Assembly (NCBI RefSeq): GCF_004358665.1
Contig: NZ_SMZR01000001.1
Coordinates: 992,001-1,056,000, forward strand
Direction: 5' to 3'
DNA from: Jeotgalibacillus sp. S-D1
Lineage (GTDB): Bacteria > Bacillota > Bacilli > Bacillales > Jeotgalibacillaceae
DNA: 64,000 nucleotides
Below are positions 50,670 through 60,068 of this stretch, piece by piece. The notes below the pieces were generated by a model. The model ran no database searches. It saw only the letters and a program-made list of their open reading frames with translations, and was not told where the DNA came from. The stretch's first letter is position 1. Each line of letters opens with the position of its first letter. The translations under genes were made by a program, and so were the position numbers.

Positions 50670-50843
50670 TTATTTGCTTACAACTTCCTTGCCCTTATAT
50701 TGTCCGCACGCTTTACACACGCGGTGAGAAAGCTTCATTTCTCCGCAGTTAGAGCATTCAACCATACCTGGCACTGACAATTTGAAATGCGTACGACGCT
50801 TTCTCTTTGCAGTTTTTGATGTTCTTCTAAATGGTACCGCCAT
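50670..50843 (-). CDS. rpmF: 50S ribosomal protein L32
   Basis: 57-aa ribosomal protein with the basic N-terminus [19 protein letters not shown] and two CxxC pairs (CSNC and CKAC), the zinc-ribbon form. Bacteria often have a second, zinc-free L32 for zinc starvation; none is in this window. The ATG at 50843 has GGAGGTGG upstream. Co-transcribed with yceD. Confidence 0.97.
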   Translation of the reverse strand: MAVPFRRTSKTAKRKRRTHFKLSVPGMVECSNCGEMKLSHRVCKACGQYKGKEVVSK

Positions 50844-50902
50844 GTTTCCCACCTCCTTATAGAGAGTGATTGTAAAATGAACGATCGATGAAGGTTCATG
50901 TT

Positions 50903-51454
50903 TTACGTATTTTTGTTGTCGTTGAAAAACTTCGCAAGATCAGCTAAACGTGGATCCGTTTTAGGCTGTTCTGATTGTTCCTTTTCTCTTTCAAGTTCAA
51001 GTTCTTCTTCAGACAGTACTTCCCAGCCATTGCCGTTTAGCATGCCTTCCTCTTCCATTGCTTTATCGCTAAAGACCTGTAAGGGGATTTGCAGAATAAG
51101 AATTTCCTCAATAATTGGCTTCAGATTTATAACGTCACCTTCTAAAAGATGCGTTTCCTCTTCGTAGCCCTCTTCCGCATAGGAAGGATTGAGTAGAAAG
51201 GTTTCTGTTGTATCTAGTGATACTGGATAAGGAACATCCACAAGCGTTCTTGCACAAGGAAGTGTCAATGTGGCTTCAATGTGTAAGTGAAACGTAATCT
51301 TAGCCGAGCTAATATCTGCTCGTCCGGTTACTTGAACGGGACTTACATTTCTTATCTCCGAATTGCGCTTAGGCAATTCTTGCAATTCGATCGTTTCGTC
51401 TATTGGGAACGCTTCGTTACGAAATTTTTGTAATTGAATGATTGACCATTTCAA
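50903..51454 (-). CDS. ylbN: YceD family protein (DUF177), YlbN
   Basis: 183-aa DUF177 protein. Homologues upstream of rpmF in many bacteria are needed for normal 23S rRNA accumulation. The conserved Cys in [12 protein letters not shown] and the acidic C-terminal half ([38 protein letters not shown]) are typical. It is transcribed with rpmF from a near-consensus promoter that contains a palindrome. Confidence 0.93.
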   Translation of the reverse strand: MKWSIIQLQKFRNEAFPIDETIELQELPKRNSEIRNVSPVQVTGRADISSAKITFHLHIEATLTLPCARTLVDVPYPVSLDTTETFLLNPSYAEEGYEEETHLLEGDVINLKPIIEEILILQIPLQVFSDKAMEEEGMLNGNGWEVLSEEELELEREKEQSEQPKTDPRLADLAKFFNDNKNT

Positions 51455-51481
51455 GTCTGATCACCTCAAGGCACAAAGTTG

Positions 51482-51510
51482 ATTATATTCCCTTGCATAG
51501 GGAATGTCAA
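51482..51510 (-). promoter_or_regulatory. Consensus sigma-A promoter of ylbN-rpmF with palindromic spacer
   Basis: Minus strand TTGACA (51510-51505), 17 bases, TATAAT (51487-51482): both hexamers are perfect. The spacer TTCCCTATGCAAGGGAA is an inverted repeat (TTCCC/GGGAA) that exactly fills the gap, a position where a repressor could block polymerase. Confidence 0.92.
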
Positions 51511-51684
51511 GATTTTTTCTTTACAACATAATGTGTAAAAATCAGCAAATCTTTTAATAAACTGTTTCAATAACCATGTGAAAAGATCGATGCTTCCAAC
51601 CATCGAGCCCAAATGCTATTATAACGTAAAAGAACCCTGCTATAAAGCGAAAAATATTTTACATAAAAGAAAGGCGGACTGCAC

Positions 51685-52893
51685 GTGAAAGCAACCGGTA
51701 TCGTAGTTGAATATAATCCATTTCATAACGGTCATTTACTCCATGCTACAGAGTCCCGCAAGATCACAAACAATGAAATCTTAGTAGCAGTCATGAGCGG
51801 ACCATTTCTGCAAAGAGGAGAGCCTTCACTTGTTTCAAAGTGGGCCAGAGCGGAAATGGCGCTAAAAGCAGGAGTCGACATTGTAATTGAGCTGCCTTAC
51901 GCTTTTGCTGCCCAGCATGCGACCCATTTTGCTTCCGGTGCCGTCCGCTTATTAGATGCCATAGGGTGTGATTCTTTATGCTTTGGCAGCGAGGACGGCA
52001 CTGTTGAGCCTTTTATTGAACGAATGAACTGGCGGAAAGAGAATCTTTCACTTTTAGATGAAAAGATTAAATTCTTTAATACTGAAGGTTTAAGCTATCC
52101 TGCAGCTGTTGCTAAAAGTTATGAAGTGCTAAATGAGCAAAACCCCCTGTCCCTGGATTTATCACTGCCCAATAATATGCTGGGCCTGCAGTATGTAGAG
52201 GCAATTAATCAATATGCACAGACAATCAAACCGTATACAATTAAACGCCAGAAATCAGGTTACCATGAGTCTGAATTACATACTGAAAAAATATCCAGCG
52301 CCACTAGTATCCGTAAAGCAATTTTTGAATCTTCGCTTCCAGAAATCAATGACCACCTTCCGGAAACAACGTATCAGATACTAGATCAATACTATAGGCA
52401 ATTCGGACAATATCATCACTGGGAAAATTACTGGCCATTGCTGCAGTTCAAATTGCTGTCCCATACTCATGAAGAACTGCGGGACATTTATGAAATCGAA
52501 GAAGGAATTGAGTACAGGCTCACCGATGCTGCAAAAATCAGCACATCATTTTCAGACTTCATGAAAAGCGTTAAAACGAAAAGATATACTTGGACCCGTA
52601 TTCAAAGGATGCTCACCCACTTGCTGACTCATACAAAAAAAGAAGAAATGATTGATTTAAATCCTTCGTATATAAGACTTCTCGGAATGAATAAAAATGG
52701 AAGGGCCTATTTAAACAAACATAAAAAGGACTTTTCTCTTCCTATGATCAGCAGGGTTGGCCGGGAGGATGAAGAAATGCTGTCCCTGGATCTTAGAGCA
52801 AACAGAATATATGCTATGGGACTTCAAAACCCAATGGCCAGAAAAAAGATGCTCCTTGCAGATTTTAATCATCCTCCGGTTATGTTAGATTAG
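51685..52893 (+). CDS. tmcAL: tRNA(Met) cytidine acetate ligase
   Basis: Activates acetate with ATP to make N4-acetylcytidine at the wobble base of elongator tRNA-Met; YlbM in B. subtilis. The nucleotidyltransferase HxGH is HNGH in EYNPFHNGHLLHA, and the second nucleotide motif is in KISSATSIRKAIF (ISSATSIR). 402 aa. GTG start with AAAGGCGG seven bases upstream. It diverges from the ylbN-rpmF operon. Confidence 0.95.
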   Translation: MKATGIVVEYNPFHNGHLLHATESRKITNNEILVAVMSGPFLQRGEPSLVSKWARAEMALKAGVDIVIELPYAFAAQHATHFASGAVRLLDAIGCDSLCFGSEDGTVEPFIERMNWRKENLSLLDEKIKFFNTEGLSYPAAVAKSYEVLNEQNPLSLDLSLPNNMLGLQYVEAINQYAQTIKPYTIKRQKSGYHESELHTEKISSATSIRKAIFESSLPEINDHLPETTYQILDQYYRQFGQYHHWENYWPLLQFKLLSHTHEELRDIYEIEEGIEYRLTDAAKISTSFSDFMKSVKTKRYTWTRIQRMLTHLLTHTKKEEMIDLNPSYIRLLGMNKNGRAYLNKHKKDFSLPMISRVGREDEEMLSLDLRANRIYAMGLQNPMARKKMLLADFNHPPVMLD

Positions 52894-52924
52894 TTAAAAA
52901 ACCAATTGTAAATAATTCCGTACC

Positions 52925-52968
52925 AAAAAATGCCCTGCCGAACATATTTTGTTCGACAGGGCATTTTT
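52925..52968. terminator. Bidirectional terminator between tmcAL and ylbL
   Basis: AAAAAATGCCCTG(C)CGAAC and its complement form a stem of about 17 bp with T runs on both sides, between convergent genes. Confidence 0.93.
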
Positions 52969-54016
52969 AACTTTGTCTCTCTAATGATTCAAGGTATTCA
53001 AGAGCATCATCAAACGTTTTAACCGGGACAATTTTCATTGATGACCCAATATCTTCTGCTGTTTTTGCAGCAGATTCATAATTTGTTAAAATATTGGGAT
53101 CTTTTTTAAGTATATCCTCAGGTATCGTATCATCCGGAGCAAAGAATATATCAATTCCCTGACTGTCGGCAGCAACAATTTTTTGGTCAATACCGCCGAT
53201 TCTGCCGACTTCACCCTCAGAGGAAATGGTTCCTGTACCAGCAATATTATATCCTTTCGTTAAATCCTCCTCGATTAACTGATCATAAATTTCAAGAGAA
53301 TACATCAGCCCCGCTGAAGGACCCCCTATTTCATCTGCATCTATTTTAACCACAGGATCAGTCTCTACTGACTTGTCGTCCACAAGGGAGATTCCAAGCC
53401 CAATTTGTTCAGGCATCTCTGGAAATGCTTTTAATGTCAGCTCTTCCTCAATAATTTCCCCTTCCCTGTCAACTGTTATGCTGACAGTGTCGCCTTTTTT
53501 CTTTTTAGATACATATTCAATAAATTCTTCAGATGATTTAAACTCCAGGTCGTCTATCCCTGTAATCCTGTCACCTGCTTCCAGCAGCTTTTCTGCGGGC
53601 ATATCCGGATAAACATTAAGTACATAAATGCCCCGATAAGTATAAGAATAATCTGCATCTGCTTTTTTAAACGCAACTTCAATTGCCTGCGTAGCTGAAC
53701 TCTCCATTAAATGCAGCTGTCTCACAGAATACTCCTTATCGCTTTCGTGTGGGTTGCGGACCTGCTCTATCGGATAAATGACTTGATAATCATCAAATTT
53801 AGCCCAGATATAAGCAAAAATATTTGCCTGAACCTGTGAAACCGTCATTAGTGAAAAATCCCCTTCGCTTTCGGTGCTGTTATCTACCTCTACAATATCA
53901 TCCAGCGCAAAGGCACTTCCGGGCTTTTGAACATAAAAAGGTAGCGTATAAAAACTTGCAGATAAAAATAGTAAAGTAAAAGCAAGAAAAATTGCTAGCC
54001 AAACTTTATTTTTCAT
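52967..54016 (-). CDS. ylbL: PDZ-domain Lon-like serine protease YlbL (SepM family)
   Basis: 349-aa membrane-anchored protease: one helix at residues 7-24, a PDZ domain (about 125-200) and a Lon-type proteolytic domain with the Ser234/Lys279 dyad in GGPSAGLMYS and GGIDQKIVAAD. Streptococcal SepM trims a competence pheromone. B. subtilis YlbL has been linked to cleavage of the division inhibitor YneA after DNA damage. It overlaps ylbK by 11 bases. Confidence 0.93.
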   Translation of the reverse strand: MKNKVWLAIFLAFTLLFLSASFYTLPFYVQKPGSAFALDDIVEVDNSTESEGDFSLMTVSQVQANIFAYIWAKFDDYQVIYPIEQVRNPHESDKEYSVRQLHLMESSATQAIEVAFKKADADYSYTYRGIYVLNVYPDMPAEKLLEAGDRITGIDDLEFKSSEEFIEYVSKKKKGDTVSITVDREGEIIEEELTLKAFPEMPEQIGLGISLVDDKSVETDPVVKIDADEIGGPSAGLMYSLEIYDQLIEEDLTKGYNIAGTGTISSEGEVGRIGGIDQKIVAADSQGIDIFFAPDDTIPEDILKKDPNILTNYESAAKTAEDIGSSMKIVPVKTFDDALEYLESLERQS

Positions 54017-54803
54017 TGATCAGTTGATGCTCCTTCCACTTTCTAATCGACTCCAATATTGCCGGTAACGCTTTTTTAGCTTCGTCCTCGCCAAGCCGAA
54101 TGATGTCAGCGGCCTGCTGAAATGTTTTCCCGCCAAACTGTTCTACTTTCGGGCTCATAAGAACATCAGCTGTTGATGATTTATAGCGCAATACCTCCGA
54201 CTGCAAAATATCAATACTCTGCATTATGACATCATAAATGGTCGTTATTTCGGCATTCCTTTTAACCTGTGAAACATCTACCCCAATCACGATATCGGCG
54301 CCCATTTCACGGACTACTGTTGAGGGAACCCGATCAATAACTCCTCCGTCAACCAATAGGCGGCCATCTACTTTTTCAGGCACAAAAATGCCCGGCACAG
54401 AAATACTGGCTCTCACCGCTACATCAATAGGGCCTGATTTGAACACAACCCGCTCCGCTTTTACAATATCGGTCGCGACAATGGATAGCGGGATTTTAAG
54501 ATCCTCCAGTAATTTTTGATGAGTAAACAACTTAATAAATTGTTTGATTTTTTCGCCTGATATAAACCCCATCCTGGGTACAGTGAGATCAACAAAAAAT
54601 TTACTTCGGAACGTGTTGGCCAGGCGGTATAAATCCTCCAGATCATGTCCGGCACAAAACATAGCTCCTACCAGGGATCCCATGCTGCTGCCTGCAATCA
54701 TATCGACAGGTATTTGTTCATCCTGCAGAACCTTTAATACCCCTAGATGGGCAAATCCTCTGGCTCCGCCTGAACCCAATGCAAGACCGATCTTTGGTTC
54801 CAT
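54006..54803 (-). CDS. ylbK: Patatin-like phospholipase family protein YlbK
   Basis: 265-aa cytoplasmic patatin-fold hydrolase. The oxyanion loop GSGGARG (10-16), nucleophile elbow GSSMG (38-42) and the catalytic Asp in LLVDGGVIDR are all present, so it should be an active acyl hydrolase; substrate unknown. It is the first gene of a two-gene unit with ylbL. Confidence 0.93.
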   Translation of the reverse strand: MEPKIGLALGSGGARGFAHLGVLKVLQDEQIPVDMIAGSSMGSLVGAMFCAGHDLEDLYRLANTFRSKFFVDLTVPRMGFISGEKIKQFIKLFTHQKLLEDLKIPLSIVATDIVKAERVVFKSGPIDVAVRASISVPGIFVPEKVDGRLLVDGGVIDRVPSTVVREMGADIVIGVDVSQVKRNAEITTIYDVIMQSIDILQSEVLRYKSSTADVLMSPKVEQFGGKTFQQAADIIRLGEDEAKKALPAILESIRKWKEHQLINEK

Positions 54804-54955
54804 TATTTTACCCTCCCAGACCCAAACGTTCTATTATCTAATAACTATCATATGGTATAGAAAATGAATAATTGCATTTATTTTACCATTGTATTTATGG
54901 GATAGAAATGAATTCCCATCACTCATAGTGGTTATACGAGAGGATCGTAACAAAT

Positions 54956-56134
54956 ATGACACAACGTATTGCCCCTCATCTATTTTCCGCCGGAATATTT
55001 TTTTGTTTGATAGGACTTATTATTTACCCGGAAGAATCACTTGATGCTTCCTCAAAAGGATTAGAACTGTGGTGGACAATTATTTTCCCATCCCTTCTTC
55101 CTTTTTTTATTTTAGCGGATCTTCTCCCCCGTTCAAACTGGACCTATGTATTGGGCAGGATTCTTGAGCCGGTAATGAGGCCGGTATTTAATGTTTCGGG
55201 ACAAGGCGCACTGGTATTGCTCTTAGGCTTCTCATCAGGATTTCCAGTTGGCGCAAAGTTATCCGTTCAATTATACAATGACGGAAAAATAAGCTTAGCT
55301 GATGCTCAAAGGCTTGTCTGTTTCACAAACGGAGCAAGTCCCATTTTTATCATGGGCGCGATTGCAGCAGGTATGCTTCATACACCAAGCATTGGACTGC
55401 TCTTACTGCTGGCACACTATCTGGGGAACATATTAATTGGCATGCTGGCGGGTAGAATGATTAGTGATAAAAAAGATAAGCCTGCTAAACGGCCATTTAA
55501 AACTTTATCTAAAGAGACTTCTTTTGGCGGAGTACTTCAAACTGCTGTAGCCACATCGGTTCAACAGCTTTTAATTATTGGCGGGCTCATTATCTTTTTT
55601 TCAGTTATCAGCACATTAGCATCGAAATTCCAATTATTTAATTTTCCGCTTTTAATTCTGAATAAATTAAGTGAGTGGATGCATCTATCAAATGAATGGA
55701 CCACTGGCTTTTTGCTTGGTGTTCTGGAGATTTCCAATGGGACAGCACATGTAGCTCAATATGAAAATGATTTTATGATTAAGTGTGTCATTGTACTGGC
55801 AATCATTTCGTTTGGAGGATTTTGTATCCATGCACAAATTATTGCTTGCATCCATCAAACTGACATTAAGTATTCCCCTTTTTTCCTTTTCAGATTATTA
55901 CATATGGTGGTATCGCCCGTTATTTTTATTCTTTTCGTCTATTTAATTAAATCATTCCCGTTTTCTCTTCCGCTATTAGGGTTGGAAGTTTCAAAATCGA
56001 CCGTACAATCGTGGCCGGCAGCACTGCTGGAGTGGTTTATTACTTACGGTCCATTCATAAGTATCGGAGCAATCATGACTGCGCTGGCTATCATGATAAA
56101 ACAGCTTAATGATAATAAAAAGGCATGGAGATAA
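54956..56134 (+). CDS. ylbJ: Sporulation integral membrane protein YlbJ
   Basis: 392-aa polytopic protein with about eight hydrophobic segments and the two Gate-domain repeats (FSSGFPVGAKLSVQLYNDG and LLGVLEISNGTAHVAQ) seen in the YlbJ/nucleoside-transporter-like family. In B. subtilis ylbJ is made in the mother cell under sigma-E and is needed for normal cortex formation. No clear sigma-E promoter could be picked out by eye in the 150 bases upstream. Confidence 0.92.
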   Translation: MTQRIAPHLFSAGIFFCLIGLIIYPEESLDASSKGLELWWTIIFPSLLPFFILADLLPRSNWTYVLGRILEPVMRPVFNVSGQGALVLLLGFSSGFPVGAKLSVQLYNDGKISLADAQRLVCFTNGASPIFIMGAIAAGMLHTPSIGLLLLLAHYLGNILIGMLAGRMISDKKDKPAKRPFKTLSKETSFGGVLQTAVATSVQQLLIIGGLIIFFSVISTLASKFQLFNFPLLILNKLSEWMHLSNEWTTGFLLGVLEISNGTAHVAQYENDFMIKCVIVLAIISFGGFCIHAQIIACIHQTDIKYSPFFLFRLLHMVVSPVIFILFVYLIKSFPFSLPLLGLEVSKSTVQSWPAALLEWFITYGPFISIGAIMTALAIMIKQLNDNKKAWR

Positions 56135-56160
56135 CCGATTATCGGTTTCTCCATGCTTTT

Positions 56161-56162
<2 letters not shown>
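56117..56162. terminator. Bidirectional terminator between ylbJ and coaD
   Basis: AAAAAGGCATGGAGA(T)AACCGAT and its complement form a stem of about 20 bp with T runs on both strands; it overlaps the last codons of ylbJ. Confidence 0.92.
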
Positions 56163-56649
<487 letters not shown>

Positions 56650-57219
56650 CTATTCCTCCTTGTCCCTGTCGCTATATTGATAAATCGTAATAACTGTCCC
56701 TCCATACGTCTCTGAACGGACACATGAAAAGGATCCGATATGTTCAGGCATGGCGGCTTCAGTATCATGTTCACACATAATCAGTCCCTCGGGAAGCAGC
56801 AGTCCATATTGATGGATGCTGTTGATCAAATCTAACAGCTTTTGTTTTTTATATGGAGGATCCAAAAAAATACAGGTAAATTGAATACCTCTTTTAGAAA
56901 CCGCTTTCAACGCTCTCTCTGCATCATTCCTGAAGACCTCTGAACGGTCAGAGTACTGACAGCGGGTAATATTCGTTTTGATCGTTTGTATGGCCTCACG
57001 GTCACGATCAATGAATACTGTTTTATCGAGCCCTCTGCTGAGAGCCTCAAGTCCCAGGCTGCCGCTGCCTGCAAATAAATCCAGTCCCCAGCCTCCGTTA
57101 AAGTATGGACCAATCATATTAAAAATCGATTCTTTCACTTTATCCGTGGTCGGCCTTGTATTCATGCCGGGAACCGCTTTTAATTGAATTCCTTTTTTGT
57201 CACCTGAAATAATTCTCAT
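56650..57219 (-). CDS. rsmD: 16S rRNA (guanine-966-N2)-methyltransferase
   Basis: SAM-dependent methylation of G966 (E. coli numbering). SAM motif LDLFAGSGSLGLEALSRG; catalytic DPPY in CIFLDPPYKK. 189 aa; ylbH in B. subtilis. Pairs with coaD in one transcript, the order found throughout Bacillales. Confidence 0.95.
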   Translation of the reverse strand: MRIISGDKKGIQLKAVPGMNTRPTTDKVKESIFNMIGPYFNGGWGLDLFAGSGSLGLEALSRGLDKTVFIDRDREAIQTIKTNITRCQYSDRSEVFRNDAERALKAVSKRGIQFTCIFLDPPYKKQKLLDLINSIHQYGLLLPEGLIMCEHDTEAAMPEHIGSFSCVRSETYGGTVITIYQYSDRDKEE

Positions 57220-57342
57220 TCCATCACCACTTATTCATTTATGTCGAACATAATCCTACCATATTTTATCCTCACATGCCATTTCCTCTTATCCTTATGC
57301 TGCAGTAATGGAACTGCCTCCATTAACTAGTTATCAAAAAAC

Positions 57343-57376
57343 ACAAAAAGGCAATGTTTATAATAACATTGCCACA
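57343..57376 (-). terminator. Terminator after the 106-aa membrane protein gene
   Basis: GGCAATGTT, loop ATTATA, AACATTGCC, then TTTTTGTGTTTTTTG on the minus strand, just beyond the stop codon at 57382. Confidence 0.9.
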
Positions 57377-57381
57377 AATAG

Positions 57382-57702
57382 TCAGCCATCGATATCATGG
57401 GAAATAAAACCATAAAGTTCTTTTCCATCAAGCGGATCTGCCTCTACAAACTGCATCACAAATTCAACCCAGTTACCATTGACATCAAAAGCTCCCTCAA
57501 CTTCCTTTTGAAGGCCATCCAGGGATAAAGACATCCATTCTTCTTTTTGAGCAAGCGAAATTACTCCGTTCACTGCCAGGGCAGTAATAATGGCAGATAC
57601 AAGCCAGGAATCATACTCAGATTCAGGCAACGGAGAATCTTTAATTGGCACAAAATACAGGACAATTAATAAAATGATCACGATTAAACCAGCGATGTCC
57701 AA
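57382..57702 (-). CDS. Small membrane-anchored protein of unknown function
   Basis: 106-aa protein, not recognised. The N-terminus is a hydrophobic helix (LDIAGLIVIILLIVLYFVPI), a second weaker hydrophobic stretch follows (WLVSAIITALAVNGVISLA), and the C-terminal half is acidic and soluble (VEFVMQFVEADPLDGKELYGF). The TTG start at 57702 has AAAGGGG eight bases upstream, so translation looks genuine. It lies alone between rsmD and a divergent gene, with its own terminator. Confidence 0.65.
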   Translation of the reverse strand: MDIAGLIVIILLIVLYFVPIKDSPLPESEYDSWLVSAIITALAVNGVISLAQKEEWMSLSLDGLQKEVEGAFDVNGNWVEFVMQFVEADPLDGKELYGFISHDIDG

Positions 57703-57806
57703 TTTAATCACCCCTTTAACCAATAAAGTTAACAGAATTGAAGATAGGTTAGAAAAAATGACAGCTAAAATGATACACTATTAGTTGTTTGAAAGGATGG
57801 GATGGC

Positions 57807-58196
57807 ATGATACAAAGATTTATTGAATTGGGAGAAGGTTATTCAGACTTATATGAGATGTTGGAAATAATAAAGGGAAGCAAAAAGCGTGTGGAACGGC
57901 TGCTCGCTCTCCATTCAAAAGATGGAGATAAAAACAAAACCTCTGTAGCTGCGGTAATGAAAATGACAGATCCCGGTAAGTTCCAGGCGATATATATCTG
58001 CAGAGAGGGCATTCCCGACCACAGAATTACTCCAAATAAGAGGTTTGATCTGTTCGTTCAGGCGGCTGGTCAATACGACCTTCCGCTTGTGGAGATGGAT
58101 GTTCAGGCTTCTACGCGGTTTGCCGAAAAAGAACTTTATTACCAGTACTTGACGGGAATATTGAGAATGAATCGATACTTGCCGCCGCTATCATAA
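57807..58196 (+). CDS. Small conserved Bacillales protein (DUF7147-like)
   Basis: 129-aa soluble protein beginning MIQRFIELGEGYSDLYEMLEI. I recall the same opening in a Bacillus family sometimes mislabelled methylthioribose kinase, although the length and motifs do not fit a kinase. No catalytic motif is evident. The ATG at 57807 has GAAAGGATGGG upstream. It lies between coaD-rsmD and ylbG. Function unknown. Confidence 0.75.
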   Translation: MIQRFIELGEGYSDLYEMLEIIKGSKKRVERLLALHSKDGDKNKTSVAAVMKMTDPGKFQAIYICREGIPDHRITPNKRFDLFVQAAGQYDLPLVEMDVQASTRFAEKELYYQYLTGILRMNRYLPPLS

Positions 58197-58277
58197 AAAA
58201 ACCTCATGATGAGAAACGAATAATATAAAGGGCCGTTTCATCAACTGTTGTCTTATAAAGTACATGGCCTGCAAATC

Positions 58278-58301
58278 GGGACGAGAACGAATCTTCTCGT
58301 C
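58278..58301. repeat. Hairpin between the DUF7147-like gene and ylbG
   Basis: GACGAGAA, five-base loop, TTCTCGTC. There is no strong T run on either side (TCAATTTGTTT on the plus strand), so it is at best a weak terminator between these convergent genes. Confidence 0.4.
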
Positions 58302-58310
58302 TCAATTTGT

Positions 58311-58586
58311 TTACAAGCCCATTTTATAATCGTACTCTTTGGCTTTATCGGGTTTGGCATTTTCATATTCCGTTTTGACAAAAGGTCTTTGGGAGACATC
58401 CACTTTTTTTACATAAGAGTAATTCGTTAATTTATCTGCAAGCTTTTCAACTTCATTTTGATTGCAGTATAATAATACATATTTCATTTTTCTTGACACG
58501 TAATGAACATTTCCAAATCTTCTTAACGTTTTTGCGTGTTTTAAGCTGTGAAGCCATACAATTAGTCCCTGTCGATCCATTAGCAT
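58311..58586 (-). CDS. ylbG: YlbG family protein (DUF2129)
   Basis: 91-aa cytoplasmic protein with the DUF2129 pattern [37 protein letters not shown] and [15 protein letters not shown]. Function unknown. The ATG at 58586 is chosen because GAGG is eight bases upstream and it gives the B. subtilis length; two nearby in-frame ATGs are less well placed. Confidence 0.9.
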   Translation of the reverse strand: MLMDRQGLIVWLHSLKHAKTLRRFGNVHYVSRKMKYVLLYCNQNEVEKLADKLTNYSYVKKVDVSQRPFVKTEYENAKPDKAKEYDYKMGL

Positions 58587-58674
58587 ATTCATTACCTCAC
58601 CTGATTTTCTTATCTTAAATTGTAGCACAATAAATCATAGATCGGCAACGATTCAATGAATGGAGGCAAGCGTT

Positions 58675-58992
58675 ATGGATATGGATCTGATATGGAAGGA
58701 CTTTATTACGTATTTAAGTACAGCAGAAGGCATCATCTCTGCCCGATGGAGGAAGGCTGCAGGCATCCCTTTCTTATATATTACTGTTGATTCCCTGTCT
58801 CAGCAGCGTTTGCACGATGAAATAAAGAGATGTGCCGGCCGTGCTATGCGTGGCAAAAGGCTGCATGCTGAAACAGTCCCTGTCAGGTCAAACCAAACCG
58901 ACTATGTTTTTCGCCATCGTTTTTTTGTGCCTCAGGAGAAAATGTTCTGCTGTGGAAACCTGTGTCCGGATTGTATACGGTTCAGAATATAG
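58675..58992 (+). CDS. Small protein with C-terminal CCGNxCxxC motif, function unknown
   Basis: 105-aa basic protein, not recognised as a named family. The first 70 residues look helical (MDLIWKDFITYLSTAEGIISARW). The end, MFCCGNLCPDCIRF, holds four cysteines in a CCGNxCxxC pattern that recalls the DUF5522 family and could bind zinc or an iron-sulfur cluster. The ATG at 58675 has GGAGG eight bases upstream. It diverges from ylbG and precedes the phosphodiesterase gene by 83 bases. Confidence 0.7.
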   Translation: MDMDLIWKDFITYLSTAEGIISARWRKAAGIPFLYITVDSLSQQRLHDEIKRCAGRAMRGKRLHAETVPVRSNQTDYVFRHRFFVPQEKMFCCGNLCPDCIRFRI

Positions 58993-59006
58993 AAAAAAGG
59001 TTACAT

Positions 59007-59035
59007 TTGTTTGAGAAAGGGTATCATGCTACCAT
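59007..59035 (+). promoter_or_regulatory. Candidate sigma-A promoter of the phosphodiesterase gene
   Basis: TTGTTT (59007-59012), 17 bases, TACCAT (59030-59035) with a TGC extension, 40 bases ahead of the start codon. Both hexamers are imperfect but the spacing and extension fit. Confidence 0.5.
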
Positions 59036-59075
59036 GAAGGAATAGAAATATACATATCGAAACGGGGGATTTATG

Positions 59076-59978
59076 ATGGGAAAAAAAACGAATATTGGTT
59101 TAGCCGTTGCTGCTTCAGGGGCTGCCATCTGGGCTGGCTCCAAAATTGCATCGAAGCCTGTACAGCGACCGGATAAAAAGTATTTTGAAGGAGAAAAGCC
59201 TCGCATTTTTGCTCACCGAGGTGGCGCAGATCTGGCTCCGGAAAATTCAATGGCAGCTTTCAAACATGCGGCTGAATTAGGCGTTGACGGTTTTGAGGTT
59301 GATGTACGCCTGACTAAGGATGAACAGCTCGTTGTATTCCATGATCGTTTTATCGACCGTACAACAGATGGTGCAGGACGTATTGCAGATTACACCCTTG
59401 AAGAATTAAAAGAGTTTGACCTCGGGTTTCATTACCGCGATATGCAGGGATCTCAATCGTATAGAGGAAAAGGCGAAAAAATAGTTACGTTGAAAGAGCT
59501 GTTCGAAGCTTTTCCTGATCATTATATTAATCTTGATATGAAAGAAGATCCTGATACCTATGAAGGAAGTTTAATGCCTTCAAAAGTCTGGAGGCTGATT
59601 GAAAAGCTCGGTGTTGAGGATCGGGTTCTGGTGACAAGCTTCTTCGATGAACAAATTGACCGTTTTTCTCTGTACGCTCAAGACCGTGTTGCAATTGGAG
59701 CCGGTGAAACTGAAGCCCGCAAAGCATTCTCGCTTTTTAAAAGCGGCTTTGGGCACTTGTACCATCCACGGGCAGATGCTCTTCAAATTCCAACAAAATA
59801 TGGGGTGATCCCTCTTGATTCTCAATCATTTATTGAATTTCTGACATCACTTAATATTCATGTAGAATATTGGACAGTAAATGATGTAGAAACAATGGAT
59901 CGGCTCTTGCGCTATGGAGCACACGGGATTATAACCGATCGTCCCGACATCGCTCTTCAGCTGCTATCTCACGAATAG
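59076..59978 (+). CDS. Glycerophosphodiester phosphodiesterase family protein
   Basis: 300-aa GDPD-domain enzyme with an N-terminal hydrophobic helix (about 5-22), so it is membrane-anchored or exported. Catalytic residues of the fold are visible: HRGGADLAPENS, FEVDVRLTKD, VFHDRFIDRTTDG and LDMKED. It should hydrolyse glycerophosphodiesters to glycerol 3-phosphate and an alcohol. The ATG at 59076 is preferred over the adjacent one three bases upstream for spacing to GGGGG. No counterpart lies here in the B. subtilis ylb block. Confidence 0.92.
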   Translation: MGKKTNIGLAVAASGAAIWAGSKIASKPVQRPDKKYFEGEKPRIFAHRGGADLAPENSMAAFKHAAELGVDGFEVDVRLTKDEQLVVFHDRFIDRTTDGAGRIADYTLEELKEFDLGFHYRDMQGSQSYRGKGEKIVTLKELFEAFPDHYINLDMKEDPDTYEGSLMPSKVWRLIEKLGVEDRVLVTSFFDEQIDRFSLYAQDRVAIGAGETEARKAFSLFKSGFGHLYHPRADALQIPTKYGVIPLDSQSFIEFLTSLNIHVEYWTVNDVETMDRLLRYGAHGIITDRPDIALQLLSHE

Positions 59979-59983
59979 AATTT

Positions 59984-60029
59984 AAACAAACAAAGATCAG
60001 TGGTCGCCCACTGATCTTTGTTTGTTTTT
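59984..60029. terminator. Bidirectional terminator between the phosphodiesterase gene and ylbF
   Basis: AAACAAACAAAGATCAGTGG and its complement around a three-base loop: a 20-bp perfect stem with a T run on the plus strand, between convergent genes. Confidence 0.93.
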
Positions 60030-60068
60030 CCTTATTTTTTTATAACGATATGCTGCAAAGTATTTATT

